64,000 nt of DNA, taken from Sphingobacterium sp. UBA5670. Its GTDB lineage: Bacteria; Bacteroidota; Bacteroidia; Sphingobacteriales; Sphingobacteriaceae. Positions 52,339-61,798 of this stretch are shown here, one piece after another. The notes under the pieces are model-generated. The model was not told where the DNA came from, made no database searches, and saw only the letters and a program-made list of their open reading frames with translations. The translations under genes and the position numbers were made by a program. Where the stretch lies: the NCBI RefSeq assembly GCF_002420705.1, contig NZ_DIIM01000009.1, positions 71,657 to 135,656 of the forward strand, in the 5' to 3' direction. Numbering within the stretch: position 1 is the stretch's first letter; every line of letters starts with the position of its first letter.

Positions 52339-52902
52339 ATGAAACAGTCGATTTTATTAGACGGACCAAAATTTCAAATCACAATTCAAAGACTATGTCG
52401 TCAATTGATTGAGAATCACGGTGATTTTTCAAATGCTGTCGTCATAGGTATTCAGCCCCGAGGAACTTTTTTAGCTCGACGTATTGTCAAAGAGCTCGAG
52501 CAGATGATCGGAAAAGAGATTTTAGTTGGTGATTTGGATATTACCTTTTATCGCGATGACTTCCGAACAAAAGGGAATGCCGGCCCGCTCTTAGCAAATA
52601 GCACAAATATCAATTTTATTGTAGAAGGTAAAGACGTCATTTTTATAGATGATGTTTTATGGACAGGACGTACTATTCGTGCCGCGATGGATGCTGTACA
52701 GGCATTCGGCCGGGCAAGAAGCATAGAACTGCTTGTTTTGGTCGATCGTCGATTCTCTAGACAGATCCCTATTCAGCCTGATTATATCGGAATACAGGTA
52801 GATTCTATTGATTCGCAAAAAGTAATTGTTAACTGGAAAGAATCCGAGGATCAGGATAGTATTATCTTGATTACGGAGAAGAAAACTTCAGCTAGCGATT
52901 AA
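52339..52902 (+). CDS. pyrR: PyrR-type uracil phosphoribosyltransferase/regulator
   Basis: A 187-residue protein of the phosphoribosyltransferase fold. The PRPP loop is KDVIFIDDVLWTGRTIRAAMDAV, preceded by VVIGIQPRGTFLARRIVKELE. The C-terminal part LVDRRFSRQIPIQPDYIGIQV is also characteristic. In Firmicutes PyrR binds pyr mRNA and also converts uracil to UMP; whether the RNA-binding role holds here is unknown. pyrB begins 94 bases downstream, so pyrimidine synthesis is the likely context. Confidence 0.92.
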   Translation: MKQSILLDGPKFQITIQRLCRQLIENHGDFSNAVVIGIQPRGTFLARRIVKELEQMIGKEILVGDLDITFYRDDFRTKGNAGPLLANSTNINFIVEGKDVIFIDDVLWTGRTIRAAMDAVQAFGRARSIELLVLVDRRFSRQIPIQPDYIGIQVDSIDSQKVIVNWKESEDQDSIILITEKKTSASD

Positions 52903-52996
52903 TAGGGGTGCAGTAGGATTCTGGAGGTATTGTCTACCTTTGGAGACGCGCACTGTCAATAAAAAATGATTAGTAAATATTTGAATATACTATAAA

Positions 52997-53935
52997 ATGT
53001 CATCTGTAGCAGAACAATTAAGTACTCGCCATTTATTGGGGATCAAAGATCTAAATGAGAAAGATATCCAATTGATCCTGGATACAGCAAGTAATTTCAA
53101 AGAGGTATTAAATAGGCCGATTAAAAAAGTTCCTTCATTACGGGATATTACGATTGCCAACGTGTTTTTTGAAAATTCAACGCGGACACGCTTGTCATTT
53201 GAGCTTGCTGAAAAAAGACTTTCTGCAGATATTGTTAATTTTGCTGCATCCTCGTCATCAGTAAGCAAAGGCGAGACACTCATCGATACGGTCAATAATA
53301 TTCTTGCCATGAAGGTCGATATGATTGTGATGCGGCATCCCTATGCCGGTGCTGGGGTATTTCTAAGTAAACATGTGGATGCACAAATTGTCAATGCCGG
53401 TGACGGCGCACATGAACACCCGACACAAGCTTTGCTTGACTCTTTTTCAATCCGTGAGCGTTATGGTGACGTAGCCGGTCGTAAAATCGCTATCGTTGGA
53501 GATATCACGCATTCACGTGTTGCATTGTCCAACATCTTATGTCTTCAAAAGCAAGGAGCAGAAGTGATGGTTTGTGGTCCAACAACATTAATTCCCAAAC
53601 ATATTACTTCATTAGGTGTAAAAGTTGAGCACGATTTGAGGAAAGCGCTGAACTGGTGTGATGTGGCAAATATGTTACGGATTCAATTGGAACGTCAAGA
53701 TATAGCCTATTTTCCTTCCTTAAGAGAATATTCCATGCTTTATGGATTGAATAAAGAAATTTTGGATTCTTTAGAGAAGCCGATCACAATTATGCATCCC
53801 GGACCAATCAATAGGGGTGTTGAGATCACATCGGATGTCGCGGATAGCGAACATTCCATTATTTTGGATCAGGTTGAAAATGGTGTTGCTGTCCGTATGG
53901 CTGTCTTGTATCTACTAGCAGGGCAACGCGGATAG
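52997..53935 (+). CDS. pyrB: Aspartate carbamoyltransferase catalytic subunit
   Basis: A 312-residue enzyme that makes carbamoyl aspartate in pyrimidine synthesis. Carbamoyl-phosphate binding is seen in FFENSTRTRLSFELAEKRL and SSSVSKGETLIDT, active-site residues in DGAHEHPTQALLDSFSIRE, and aspartate binding in the tail IMHPGPINRGVEI. The length is normal for the catalytic chain. No regulatory subunit gene (pyrI) is adjacent. It is followed by a terminator at 54009. Confidence 0.97.
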   Translation: MSSVAEQLSTRHLLGIKDLNEKDIQLILDTASNFKEVLNRPIKKVPSLRDITIANVFFENSTRTRLSFELAEKRLSADIVNFAASSSSVSKGETLIDTVNNILAMKVDMIVMRHPYAGAGVFLSKHVDAQIVNAGDGAHEHPTQALLDSFSIRERYGDVAGRKIAIVGDITHSRVALSNILCLQKQGAEVMVCGPTTLIPKHITSLGVKVEHDLRKALNWCDVANMLRIQLERQDIAYFPSLREYSMLYGLNKEILDSLEKPITIMHPGPINRGVEITSDVADSEHSIILDQVENGVAVRMAVLYLLAGQRG

Positions 53936-54008
53936 TTTAACCTTCCTTTGAAGTGCCCCTGTGGCGATTCGGAAACGAGGTTATACTGTTTTCTAATTCA
54001 ACAATATT

Positions 54009-54043
54009 ATGCCTGACTTTATTTTTTGTCGGGCATATTTTTT
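54009..54043 (+). terminator. Terminator of pyrB
   Basis: ATGCCTGAC (54009-54017) pairs with GTCGGGCAT (54028-54036) with one wobble pair, followed by T6. It lies 73 bases after the pyrB stop codon. Confidence 0.8.
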
Positions 54044-54314
54044 GTGCAAAATTTCCGTTATAATACAGGGTTATACACAGATGTTAATAACTTTTGTGTA
54101 AAATAGCTCAATTAAAGTATAATTTAGTAAAATGAATAAAACTATCTCCCTGAAAAGAGGAGGTTTGAATTGATTTTCAATAAATTTTGGCCTATCTTCA
54201 GGCCATCAGAGACAGCAAGTTTTGATGAATTTGAATTTAAATCAAATTGATCGCTTTTTGGAGGGAGATTCATTTACATTTGCAGATAAATAACATATTA
54301 AGGTTTCACATATT
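54044..54314 (+). promoter_or_regulatory. Upstream region of the TPR gene with paired DnaA-box-like sites
   Basis: AT-rich. It holds TTATACACA (54071-54079) and, inverted, TTTTACACA (54095-54103), both of the DnaA-box pattern TTWTNCACA. A hairpin GGCCT-AGGCC lies near 54189, an inverted repeat AATTTGA/TCAAATT at 54228-54248, and a TACATTTG -7 candidate at 54275-54282. The last may start the TPR transcript; the others are unexplained. Confidence 0.45.
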
Positions 54315-57300
54315 ATGTATAAGAAGATTTACCAGGTGGGAGTTGCATTAACCGTTATGGCGACGCCAGCATTAGCGCAACAGACAGAATGGCAACAAAT
54401 CAACAAGGCGTACAAAACAGGGATGGAATTGTATGAACGCGGAAAATTTAGTTCTGCTTCAGCACAGTTTGATCGTGTTGAAGCCTTGCGGACAAAATCC
54501 AATTTGCAATTGGACGAAACAGAGGAACTGTCTTTGTTGAAAGAGAACGTACGGTATTATCAAGCGGTTTGTGCCTTGGAATTGGGCGAATCCGATGCCG
54601 AAAACCGTTTTCTAAAATACATCAAAGATTTCCCTGTCAGTGCAAACGCTAAAGCGGCTTATTTTCAGATCGGTAAATCCTATTATGCTAAAAAAGATTA
54701 TGTTAAAGCATTAGAGTGGTTTAATAAGATCGATAGCAAAAATTTAGCAGGAAAGGAAAATGTCGAATATCGCTTTAAATTTGGATATGCTTCCTTTATG
54801 ACTAAGGATTATAAAACAGCAAAACCATTATTTGAAGGGCTGAAAGACCAAAAAACGGAATTTCAGGAAGCTTCGATCTATTATTATGCTTACTTATCGT
54901 ACTTAGATGCAGAGTATAAAACTGCATTGAATGAATTTGAACGTCTGAATGGTTCGAAACAATTCGAAAATAGCTATCCTTACTATATCACAGCTCTGTA
55001 TTTCTTGGATAAACGCTATGATGATGTGCTGGACTATGCATTGCCAATTCTGTCAAGAACGAAACAGGAAAACGAAACAGAGATGTTCCGTATTATCGCG
55101 GCAACGTACTTTATCAAAGGTGATCTAAAAACATCGAAAGATTATTACGATAAATTCCAGGCACAAGATCAAGGTAAGACACAGAATAATCAGGATAGCT
55201 ACCAAATTGGTTACATTGCCTATAAATTGAAGGATTACGATAAAGCAATCACCGAATTGGAAAAAATGACTGATCCGGATGCATATTATCAATCTGCGAT
55301 GATTACCCTAGGTGATTCTTTCTTGAAGAAAGGCAATAAGCAATCTGCGCGTAACGCCTTTTTCCGTGCTTCGAAATTGGATTTTGATCCAGCGATGCAA
55401 GAAGAAGGGTTATTCAATTATGCAAAGCTTTCCTATGAATTGGAATTTCACCAAGTCGCCTTGGCGTCGACACAGGAATACCTGAAAACCTATCCAAAAT
55501 CGAAACGTTTGGAGGAAGCAAAAACCTTGCTTGCTGAAGTATTACTGAGCACAAAGAATTACCGCGAGGCAGTTGATATTTTGGAATCTATCCCTAAACG
55601 TGGAAAAGAAGCAAATGCAGCTTATCAAAAGGTGACCTACTACAGAGGTTTGGAATATTATAACGAGCGTGCTTTTGAAAATGCAATCTCCTTATTCATG
55701 CGCTCTGAAGAGTTTCGTTATGATGAGGAAATTTATGCTTTGGCAACTTACTGGAAAGCAGAGGCTATGTATGAAGTACGTAAATACGGAGAAGCGGTTA
55801 CGAATTTCAATAAATTCTTACGCTTGCCAGGCGCTAGCAAAACAGACGTTTATAGTTATGCCAATTATGCTTTAGCTTACGCGGCTTTCCGTAATGGTAA
55901 TTACAGTACTGCGGCAAATTACTTCGAGCGTTTCTTAGCTTCTGGTGGTTCAAAGGGAATTGAAATGAATACACGTAATGATGCTATTGCACGCTTAGGT
56001 GATTCTTACTTCTCCTCCAAAAACTACGGCAGGGCATTAACTGAATACAATAAATTGATCTCGTCTAAAGCTCCTAGTCAGGATTATGCTTTATTCCAAA
56101 GAGGTATTATTCAAGGATTACAGGGGGATAACAATGGTAAGATCTCAACATTGAATGCTGTTATTTCACAATTCCCGAATTCTAATTATGCTGATGATAT
56201 TGCATTTGAGATCCCTTATACGCGTTTCTTGATGGGAGAGAGTGATCAGGCGATCTCTGGGCTCCAAACAATGGTGGAAAAATATCCACGTAGTAGTTAT
56301 GTTCCACGTGCTTTGGTGACAATTGGTCTAGTTCAATATAACCAAGATAACAACGACGCTGCATTGGCAACATTCCAACGTGTGGTCGACCAATATGCAT
56401 CAACGGATGAGGCAAGACAGGCCATGCGTTCGATTGAGAACATCTATCTGGACAAAGGTGATGCAACAGGTTATATCAAATATGCTACTGGAACAAACTT
56501 AGGCGATGCGTCGAAGTCGGAGCAAGATTCCCGTTCATTCGCCACTGCTACAACTTTATTCTCCAGAGGGAATTACCAAGGTGCAGTGGAAGCTGTAAAT
56601 GCTTATTTCGATAAATTCCCGAAACCAAACCAAGAGAAATATGCACGCTTTGTGCGGGCAGAAAGTAACGCAGCATTGGGAAATACAGAAGATGCATTAC
56701 ATGATTACAATATTATTTTGAATGACTGGACTTCCCCTTATACAGAGCGCACGTTAATTTCTGTATCCAATTTATATTTGAAACAAAAGAAATATAATGA
56801 GGCTACGCAGCTGTTGAAAAAACTGGAACTTACTTCTGAATACAAGTCTAATTATGGTTTTGCAATCAACAACCTCATGGTCTCTTATTACCAGATTGGA
56901 GATTATAAAGAAGCATTAAATTATACCAACGCGGTTAAGAATTACGAAAAGTCTTCCGAGGAAGAGATCGCAAATGCTTTCTTGTACGCCGGTAAATGCT
57001 ATGTTAAGCAGAATAAGAAAACTGAAGCAATGAAAGAATTCAGTTTGGCAGCGTTGAAGAGCCGTACCGTATACGGTGCGGAAGCAAAATACAATGTTGC
57101 CCTACTGCAATTGGAAAATAAACAATATGATGCTTGTATCAAAACAGCAATGGATTTATCGGATAATTTTTCTTCCTACGAATATTGGGTAGCAAAAAGC
57201 TTTATCACCATGGCTGATGCCTATGCAGGTAAGGGCGATACCTTCCAAGCAAAAGCTACACTTGAATCGATTGTGGATAACTATGATGCGAAAGATGATA

Positions 57301-57353
57301 TTTTGCCAGCCGCAAAAGAACGTCTAAATAAATTGAACAACAAAAAGAAATAG
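54315..57353 (+). CDS. Large tetratricopeptide-repeat protein, periplasmic
   Basis: A 1012-residue exported protein. The signal peptide ends at about residue 22 (PALAQ). The rest is almost wholly helical TPR/Sel1-like repeats, recognisable in motifs such as AKAAYFQIGKSYYAKKDYVKALEWFNKI and the repeated NY..A...F. An outer-membrane lipid anchor is not visible. Such TPR arrays hold protein complexes together in the periplasm. The gene is 6 bases from the following beta-barrel gene, so the two proteins probably work together. A TACATTTG element 32 bases before the ATG may be the -7 box. Confidence 0.85.
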   Translation: MYKKIYQVGVALTVMATPALAQQTEWQQINKAYKTGMELYERGKFSSASAQFDRVEALRTKSNLQLDETEELSLLKENVRYYQAVCALELGESDAENRFLKYIKDFPVSANAKAAYFQIGKSYYAKKDYVKALEWFNKIDSKNLAGKENVEYRFKFGYASFMTKDYKTAKPLFEGLKDQKTEFQEASIYYYAYLSYLDAEYKTALNEFERLNGSKQFENSYPYYITALYFLDKRYDDVLDYALPILSRTKQENETEMFRIIAATYFIKGDLKTSKDYYDKFQAQDQGKTQNNQDSYQIGYIAYKLKDYDKAITELEKMTDPDAYYQSAMITLGDSFLKKGNKQSARNAFFRASKLDFDPAMQEEGLFNYAKLSYELEFHQVALASTQEYLKTYPKSKRLEEAKTLLAEVLLSTKNYREAVDILESIPKRGKEANAAYQKVTYYRGLEYYNERAFENAISLFMRSEEFRYDEEIYALATYWKAEAMYEVRKYGEAVTNFNKFLRLPGASKTDVYSYANYALAYAAFRNGNYSTAANYFERFLASGGSKGIEMNTRNDAIARLGDSYFSSKNYGRALTEYNKLISSKAPSQDYALFQRGIIQGLQGDNNGKISTLNAVISQFPNSNYADDIAFEIPYTRFLMGESDQAISGLQTMVEKYPRSSYVPRALVTIGLVQYNQDNNDAALATFQRVVDQYASTDEARQAMRSIENIYLDKGDATGYIKYATGTNLGDASKSEQDSRSFATATTLFSRGNYQGAVEAVNAYFDKFPKPNQEKYARFVRAESNAALGNTEDALHDYNIILNDWTSPYTERTLISVSNLYLKQKKYNEATQLLKKLELTSEYKSNYGFAINNLMVSYYQIGDYKEALNYTNAVKNYEKSSEEEIANAFLYAGKCYVKQNKKTEAMKEFSLAALKSRTVYGAEAKYNVALLQLENKQYDACIKTAMDLSDNFSSYEYWVAKSFITMADAYAGKGDTFQAKATLESIVDNYDAKDDILPAAKERLNKLNNKKK

Positions 57354-57359
57354 GATACA

Positions 57360-59102
57360 ATGAAGAAGTTGCAAAATAGAAACGTGAAGAAATATACTTT
57401 AGCAGCGCTTTTGATGGGCGTGGGATTGAATTCTTTTGCACAGGAAACAGGCAAGAAGAATGATCCTGAAAAACCGGTCACTATCGATTCTTTTGATGTT
57501 GTTCGTGATTATAAGCCAATTCTTGCCGATGCTGTAAAAATCCGCCGCAGTCCCGATATGACCAATAAAAGGGAGTATCAGCCCAAATTGTCCTACAACA
57601 ATATTTTGGACAAAAAATTGGATATCAATACGGGGTTGAAACAATTGGATGTACAAGAGATTCCTTTTGCACAACCTTTTGAGCATAGTAGCAACTATGT
57701 CAAATTTGGTATCGGTAACTATAATAGTATCTTGGGTGAGGCTTATTTAGCTTCTGAGCAGTTTGAAAACACACGATTTGGTTTATTTGCAAAGCATTTG
57801 AGCCAAAAAGGTAATATTGATGGACAGAAGTTCAGTACACAGGATATCGGTATCTTTGGTCGCCGTGTATTGGACGCGGTAACAGTAAAAGGTACCCTGG
57901 GCTACAATCGTTATGGAACAAATTTCTATGGACAGACTTTTGACCAACCGGGAACAACCTTGTTGAATGCGACTCCGGATAAGCAAACTTTTACAGATAT
58001 CTATTTAAATGGAGAACTGTCAAGTAATGTTGATCCTAAAAATGAGCAAGCATTAAGCTATTCAGCAAAAGTTGACGGCTACTTGTTTAAAGATGCTTAC
58101 AAGGCCAAAGAGAATTCAATTGCATTATCAGGTTATCTGAATAAGCGTTTAAGTGCGTTCAATGTTGGAGCGAATTTAAGCGTAACGATGAATAATGCGA
58201 AAGATAGCGCTGAGGTAAAAAACCATTTGGCCGTTATTAATCCATATATCCGTTTCAAAGGCGACAACTATAATGTAACCTTGGGAGCGAATTTGACTTC
58301 CGAATTCGGTGATAGTACACGATTCAATGTTTTCCCATCAGTAGAAGCTGATTTTGCTTTGGCACCTGAATATATCTCTTTGTTTGCCGGAATTAATGGC
58401 GGCGTAAAACAAGCGTCTTTCCGTAGTTTCGCTAAAGAGAATCCTTATTTGGCACCCAATGTCAGAATGATCAACTCGATAGAGAAAATGAACGTCTATG
58501 CAGGATTAAAAGGAAATGCAGGCGCAACATTTGGTTATAAAGTAAAGGTATTCTATAAGCAGATTGAAGGATTGCCTTTGTTTAAAAACAGTACGTATGG
58601 TGATAGTCAAAATGGCTATGTTCCTTGGGCTTTCGATGTAGTTTATGACGGCATAATCAATAAGGCTAAGCACATGGGATTGGAAGGAGAGATCAATGTC
58701 CGTCTTTCGCAACTGGTTAATCTAGGTGGAAAGGTCTTTATTGACGACTACAAATTGAGCGATGAAGAAGAAGCTTGGGGTTTACCTAAATTCCGTATGC
58801 AGGCCAATGCGCGTTTCAATATTTCCGATAAATTGTTCATAGATGCTGAACTTTCCACCCAAGGCAATACATATGCGTATATTTATGATTATAACACAGA
58901 TGGCAGCCGTATTGCTAACAGTGGTCATAAAGCAACAATTGCTTCGTTTGCCGATCTTAATGCCGGTGCAGAATATCGAATCAAAAAACAATTTGGTATT
59001 TTCGTGAAAGCAAATAACATTTTTGGAAAAGAGTACGAACGTTATATGTATTACCCAAGATTGGGCTTTAATGTAATTGGTGGTCTTAATTATTCGTTTT
59101 AA
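57360..59102 (+). CDS. Outer-membrane beta-barrel protein, TonB-receptor-like
   Basis: A 580-residue protein with a signal peptide (about 1-28, ending SFAQ) and a strand-rich C-terminal barrel to the final Phe (GLNYSF). The region YVKFGIGNYNSILGEAYLASEQF and later repeated amphipathic strands fit a large porin/receptor barrel, and the last strands resemble TonB-dependent receptors. A full plug domain is not evident in the first 90 residues. It is paired with the TPR gene (6-base gap). It may carry or export an unknown substrate with the exbB/exbD/TonB genes downstream. Confidence 0.8.
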   Translation: MKKLQNRNVKKYTLAALLMGVGLNSFAQETGKKNDPEKPVTIDSFDVVRDYKPILADAVKIRRSPDMTNKREYQPKLSYNNILDKKLDINTGLKQLDVQEIPFAQPFEHSSNYVKFGIGNYNSILGEAYLASEQFENTRFGLFAKHLSQKGNIDGQKFSTQDIGIFGRRVLDAVTVKGTLGYNRYGTNFYGQTFDQPGTTLLNATPDKQTFTDIYLNGELSSNVDPKNEQALSYSAKVDGYLFKDAYKAKENSIALSGYLNKRLSAFNVGANLSVTMNNAKDSAEVKNHLAVINPYIRFKGDNYNVTLGANLTSEFGDSTRFNVFPSVEADFALAPEYISLFAGINGGVKQASFRSFAKENPYLAPNVRMINSIEKMNVYAGLKGNAGATFGYKVKVFYKQIEGLPLFKNSTYGDSQNGYVPWAFDVVYDGIINKAKHMGLEGEINVRLSQLVNLGGKVFIDDYKLSDEEEAWGLPKFRMQANARFNISDKLFIDAELSTQGNTYAYIYDYNTDGSRIANSGHKATIASFADLNAGAEYRIKKQFGIFVKANNIFGKEYERYMYYPRLGFNVIGGLNYSF

Positions 59103-59123
59103 CGAATTAAGATTATAAATTTG
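59093..59123 (+). promoter_or_regulatory. Candidate promoter of the HU-CCDC81-SPOR gene
   Basis: TTCG (59093-59096), 19 bases, then TAAATTTG (59116-59123), 19 bases before the start codon. The -33 box differs by one base from TTTG and overlaps the end of the barrel gene. Confidence 0.5.
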
Positions 59124-59142
59124 CATCTTAAAATAGTGTGCG

Positions 59143-60597
59143 ATGAATCTAGGCAAAAACATCAATAGTTTATTAAAACGTTATGCGGAAGTATACGTGC
59201 CCGGAATAGGTGTGTTCAAAAGAATTCATTCTCCGGCCCAGTTCGATAAACAGAATAATGTGTTTTTGCCACCAATTTCCTACGTTGAGCTGGACTATTC
59301 GGCCCAACAAGGATTTAATATTGTTCATTATATCCAACAGCAGGAAAACTTGGGCCTAAATCAGGCGCAACAGATCTTGTCGGAAACTGTTGAGAACCTG
59401 CGGGCTGATTTGGGGCAATTTGGACAGGTCAAACTTGATGATCTTGGGTTATTGATTAGTTATGGCGCAAGTTTAGTCTTCAAACCTTTGGACTTGTCCG
59501 GATTCGACTTCCAGCCAGTTAAAAATCTTGTTGCGCCAGAAATTGAAACAGTTGTTTCGTCTTTGGAGGAAGTAAAAGAACAATTGGCTGAGTCTTCACC
59601 TTTGAAAGAAGATCCGGCTCTAGACGCTGATCCCGAGCGAGCACAAACGGAAGAACTTGTGTCGAATACGAAGATTCAGGAAGTAGCGATCCCCGAAGAG
59701 GAAACTGATGAGGATGAAAATAAGGAAGAAGTTGTCGAATCTGTAGATGAATCGGTACCCCCAGTATTAGCGGATGAACTGACTCCTGAGACCGAAATAA
59801 CAAGTGACTCCAATGTTGTGGAGCCCGAAGTAGACACACGAGAAGAAAGGAAAATCGAGGAAACTGAACCTGCAGATGAGACCGCGCTAACGGATAGCGA
59901 CGAACTCATTGCTGATGAAGCTGTTACTCAAGAAGAGCAGGTTCAGAAAAAAGAGCTTGGTGCTATAGCTGCAGCTAATGCGCATTCAACGTATGTGCCG
60001 GATGTCTATGAAGAAGAACCCCGTCATTCTAATGCAGTTTGGTATTGGATCACCGGAATCATTGTATTGGCGATGGTCGCTGTAGGGGTTATTTATACGA
60101 ATCCGAACTTAAAAGATTCGCTATTCGGTGCAAGCAAACCAGTTGTTGTAAATACGGATACACTTGTTCAGAATAAACAGCTTGTAACTACTGATACACT
60201 GTCCAATACATTGACGGCAGATAGTTTGAAAAAAGCTGATTCATTAGCAAAAATCAAAGTTACTGATTCTGTTAAAAACGCGACGCCACAAACTGTTGCA
60301 AATCCAGCCACCAAAGCTCCTGTTCTGGAGGCAAATCCAGTGATCAAAGAGTCGATCCCCGTCGCGCAGCCAAGCTATCAATTGGTCATTGGTTCTGCGA
60401 AAACAATGGCACAAGCTGAGCAGGAGGCAAAACGCCTTCGGGAAATGGGTTACAAAACAGCGCGAGCAGTGGAAGGAAAGTTTAAAAGAAATAAGAAGAA
60501 AATCATCTTGAATACCTACATGACAAAATCAGAGGCAGACCTCGCAAAGAAATCTGTAGAGAAAAAAATTGAAGGTGCTTGGGTAGAAAAATTATAG
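59143..60597 (+). CDS. HU-CCDC81 domain, transmembrane, SPOR-domain protein
   Basis: A 484-residue protein with an unusual order. Residues 1-128 form a pair of HU-CCDC81-type domains (INSLLKRYAEVYVPGIGVFKRI...), relatives of the DNA-binding HU family, without signal peptide. Residues about 140-290 are very acidic and low-complexity. A membrane helix lies at about 298-320 (VWYWITGIIVLAMVAVGVIY). A periplasmic linker follows, and a SPOR domain (peptidoglycan-binding at denuded glycan) at about 409-484. Thus the protein would link something in the cytosol, possibly the nucleoid, with the cell wall. exbB follows by 25 bases. Confidence 0.88.
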   Translation: MNLGKNINSLLKRYAEVYVPGIGVFKRIHSPAQFDKQNNVFLPPISYVELDYSAQQGFNIVHYIQQQENLGLNQAQQILSETVENLRADLGQFGQVKLDDLGLLISYGASLVFKPLDLSGFDFQPVKNLVAPEIETVVSSLEEVKEQLAESSPLKEDPALDADPERAQTEELVSNTKIQEVAIPEEETDEDENKEEVVESVDESVPPVLADELTPETEITSDSNVVEPEVDTREERKIEETEPADETALTDSDELIADEAVTQEEQVQKKELGAIAAANAHSTYVPDVYEEEPRHSNAVWYWITGIIVLAMVAVGVIYTNPNLKDSLFGASKPVVVNTDTLVQNKQLVTTDTLSNTLTADSLKKADSLAKIKVTDSVKNATPQTVANPATKAPVLEANPVIKESIPVAQPSYQLVIGSAKTMAQAEQEAKRLREMGYKTARAVEGKFKRNKKKIILNTYMTKSEADLAKKSVEKKIEGAWVEKL

Positions 60598-60622
60598 AAA
60601 CTATATAAAACTATTAATAATT

Positions 60623-61330
60623 ATGTCATTAGTACAGGATACAGCAAGAGCCGCTGTGGATTCATTTAATCAAGCTGCGCAACAACCATTACCTGCCGCC
60701 GCAAGTACAGAAAACATGAGTTTGATCGATATGATGATCAAAGGGGGATGGATTATGATTCCGATCCTATTGTTATTCTTTATTGGATTGGTTATCTTTT
60801 TTGAACGTTATCTGACTATTCGTCGTGCAGCAAAATATGATAATAGCCTCATGTCACAGGTGAAAGCGAATGTACTATCCGGAAACCTGGACTCTGCGTT
60901 GGCCGTATGCCGTTCGAGTAACTCTGCGTTAGGACGTATGTTGCAAAAAGGCTTATTGCGTGTCGGAAGACCTATCAAAGATATTGAGGGCGCTATTGAA
61001 AATGTTGGTAAGCTGGAAGTTGCCAAATTAGAGAAGAATATTAATATCTTGGGTATTATTGCAGGTATTGCGCCGATGCTTGGTTTCGTGGGTACGATTT
61101 TTGGGGTAATTAAGATTTTCCATGAAGTTGAGCTAGCCGGTGGTATTGATATTGCATCTGTATCTGGAGGTTTATATGTAAAAATGGTATCTTCTGCGTC
61201 AGGTCTTGCCGTTGGTATCTTGGCTTATTTGGGTTACCATATTTTAAATATGATGGTCGAGCGATTGATTTTACGTATGGAAACCGATGCAGTAGAATTT
61301 ATTGATTTATTGGATGAACCAGGAAGATAA
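60623..61330 (+). CDS. MotA/TolQ/ExbB proton-channel protein
   Basis: A 235-residue inner-membrane protein with three helices. The first is at about 35-60 (GGWIMIPILLLFFIGLVIFFERYL); the second and third are in GIIAGIAPMLGFVGTIFGVIKIF (with the conserved Gly/Thr of the proton pathway) and SASGLAVGILAYLGYHILNMM. It forms a pentameric channel with the ExbD-like protein that overlaps it by one base (TAATG). The complex uses proton flow to power TonB or Tol work across the envelope. Whether it is TolQ or ExbB cannot be decided here. Confidence 0.93.
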   Translation: MSLVQDTARAAVDSFNQAAQQPLPAAASTENMSLIDMMIKGGWIMIPILLLFFIGLVIFFERYLTIRRAAKYDNSLMSQVKANVLSGNLDSALAVCRSSNSALGRMLQKGLLRVGRPIKDIEGAIENVGKLEVAKLEKNINILGIIAGIAPMLGFVGTIFGVIKIFHEVELAGGIDIASVSGGLYVKMVSSASGLAVGILAYLGYHILNMMVERLILRMETDAVEFIDLLDEPGR

Positions 61331-61740
61331 TGAACTTACGAAGTAGAAAAAATAAACCATCTGCGGAGGTCCATACTTCAGCGCTGAATGACATCATGTT
61401 TTTCTTGATGTTGTTCTTCCTGTTGGCCTCAGCAGTTTCTAATCCACAGGTCGTTAAGCTTTTGTTACCAAAATCTAGCGCTGGCGAACAATCTGTTGCA
61501 AAAAAAACTGTCACAATATCGATTACAAAAGATTTGGGCTATTTCATTGATAAAACTCCAGTTCCTATTGAAGGATTGGAAGCTGCAATTCAATCGCAAA
61601 TGGCTGGTGGAGAGGAGTTGACAATCATGCTCTATGTCGATAATACTGTTCCTATCCAAAATGTCATTTCGGTCATGGATGTAGCTAACCGTTTGAAAGT
61701 AAAGGTGGTGTTGGCAACTGAACCAAAAAAAGATAAGTAA
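61330..61740 (+). CDS. ExbD/TolR-type biopolymer transport protein
   Basis: A 136-residue protein with one N-terminal helix (MFFLMLFFLLASAV) preceded by the conserved proton-binding Asp in LNDIMFF, and a periplasmic domain with the TolR/ExbD pattern (TVTISITKDLGYFIDKTPV). It completes the proton-driven motor with the preceding gene. The start codon overlaps the stop of that gene, so the two are translated together. Confidence 0.93.
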   Translation: MNLRSRKNKPSAEVHTSALNDIMFFLMLFFLLASAVSNPQVVKLLLPKSSAGEQSVAKKTVTISITKDLGYFIDKTPVPIEGLEAAIQSQMAGGEELTIMLYVDNTVPIQNVISVMDVANRLKVKVVLATEPKKDK

Positions 61741-61798
61741 GTATCATTAAACTTTTTTCAAGTTTATTGGTCAGCTATTAATATAGGAGATTAATACG

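Noticed and set aside
59519..59909. Minus-strand frames opposite the acidic region of the HU-SPOR gene
   Set aside because: They mirror its low-complexity acidic codons, giving Ser/Val-rich nonsense.
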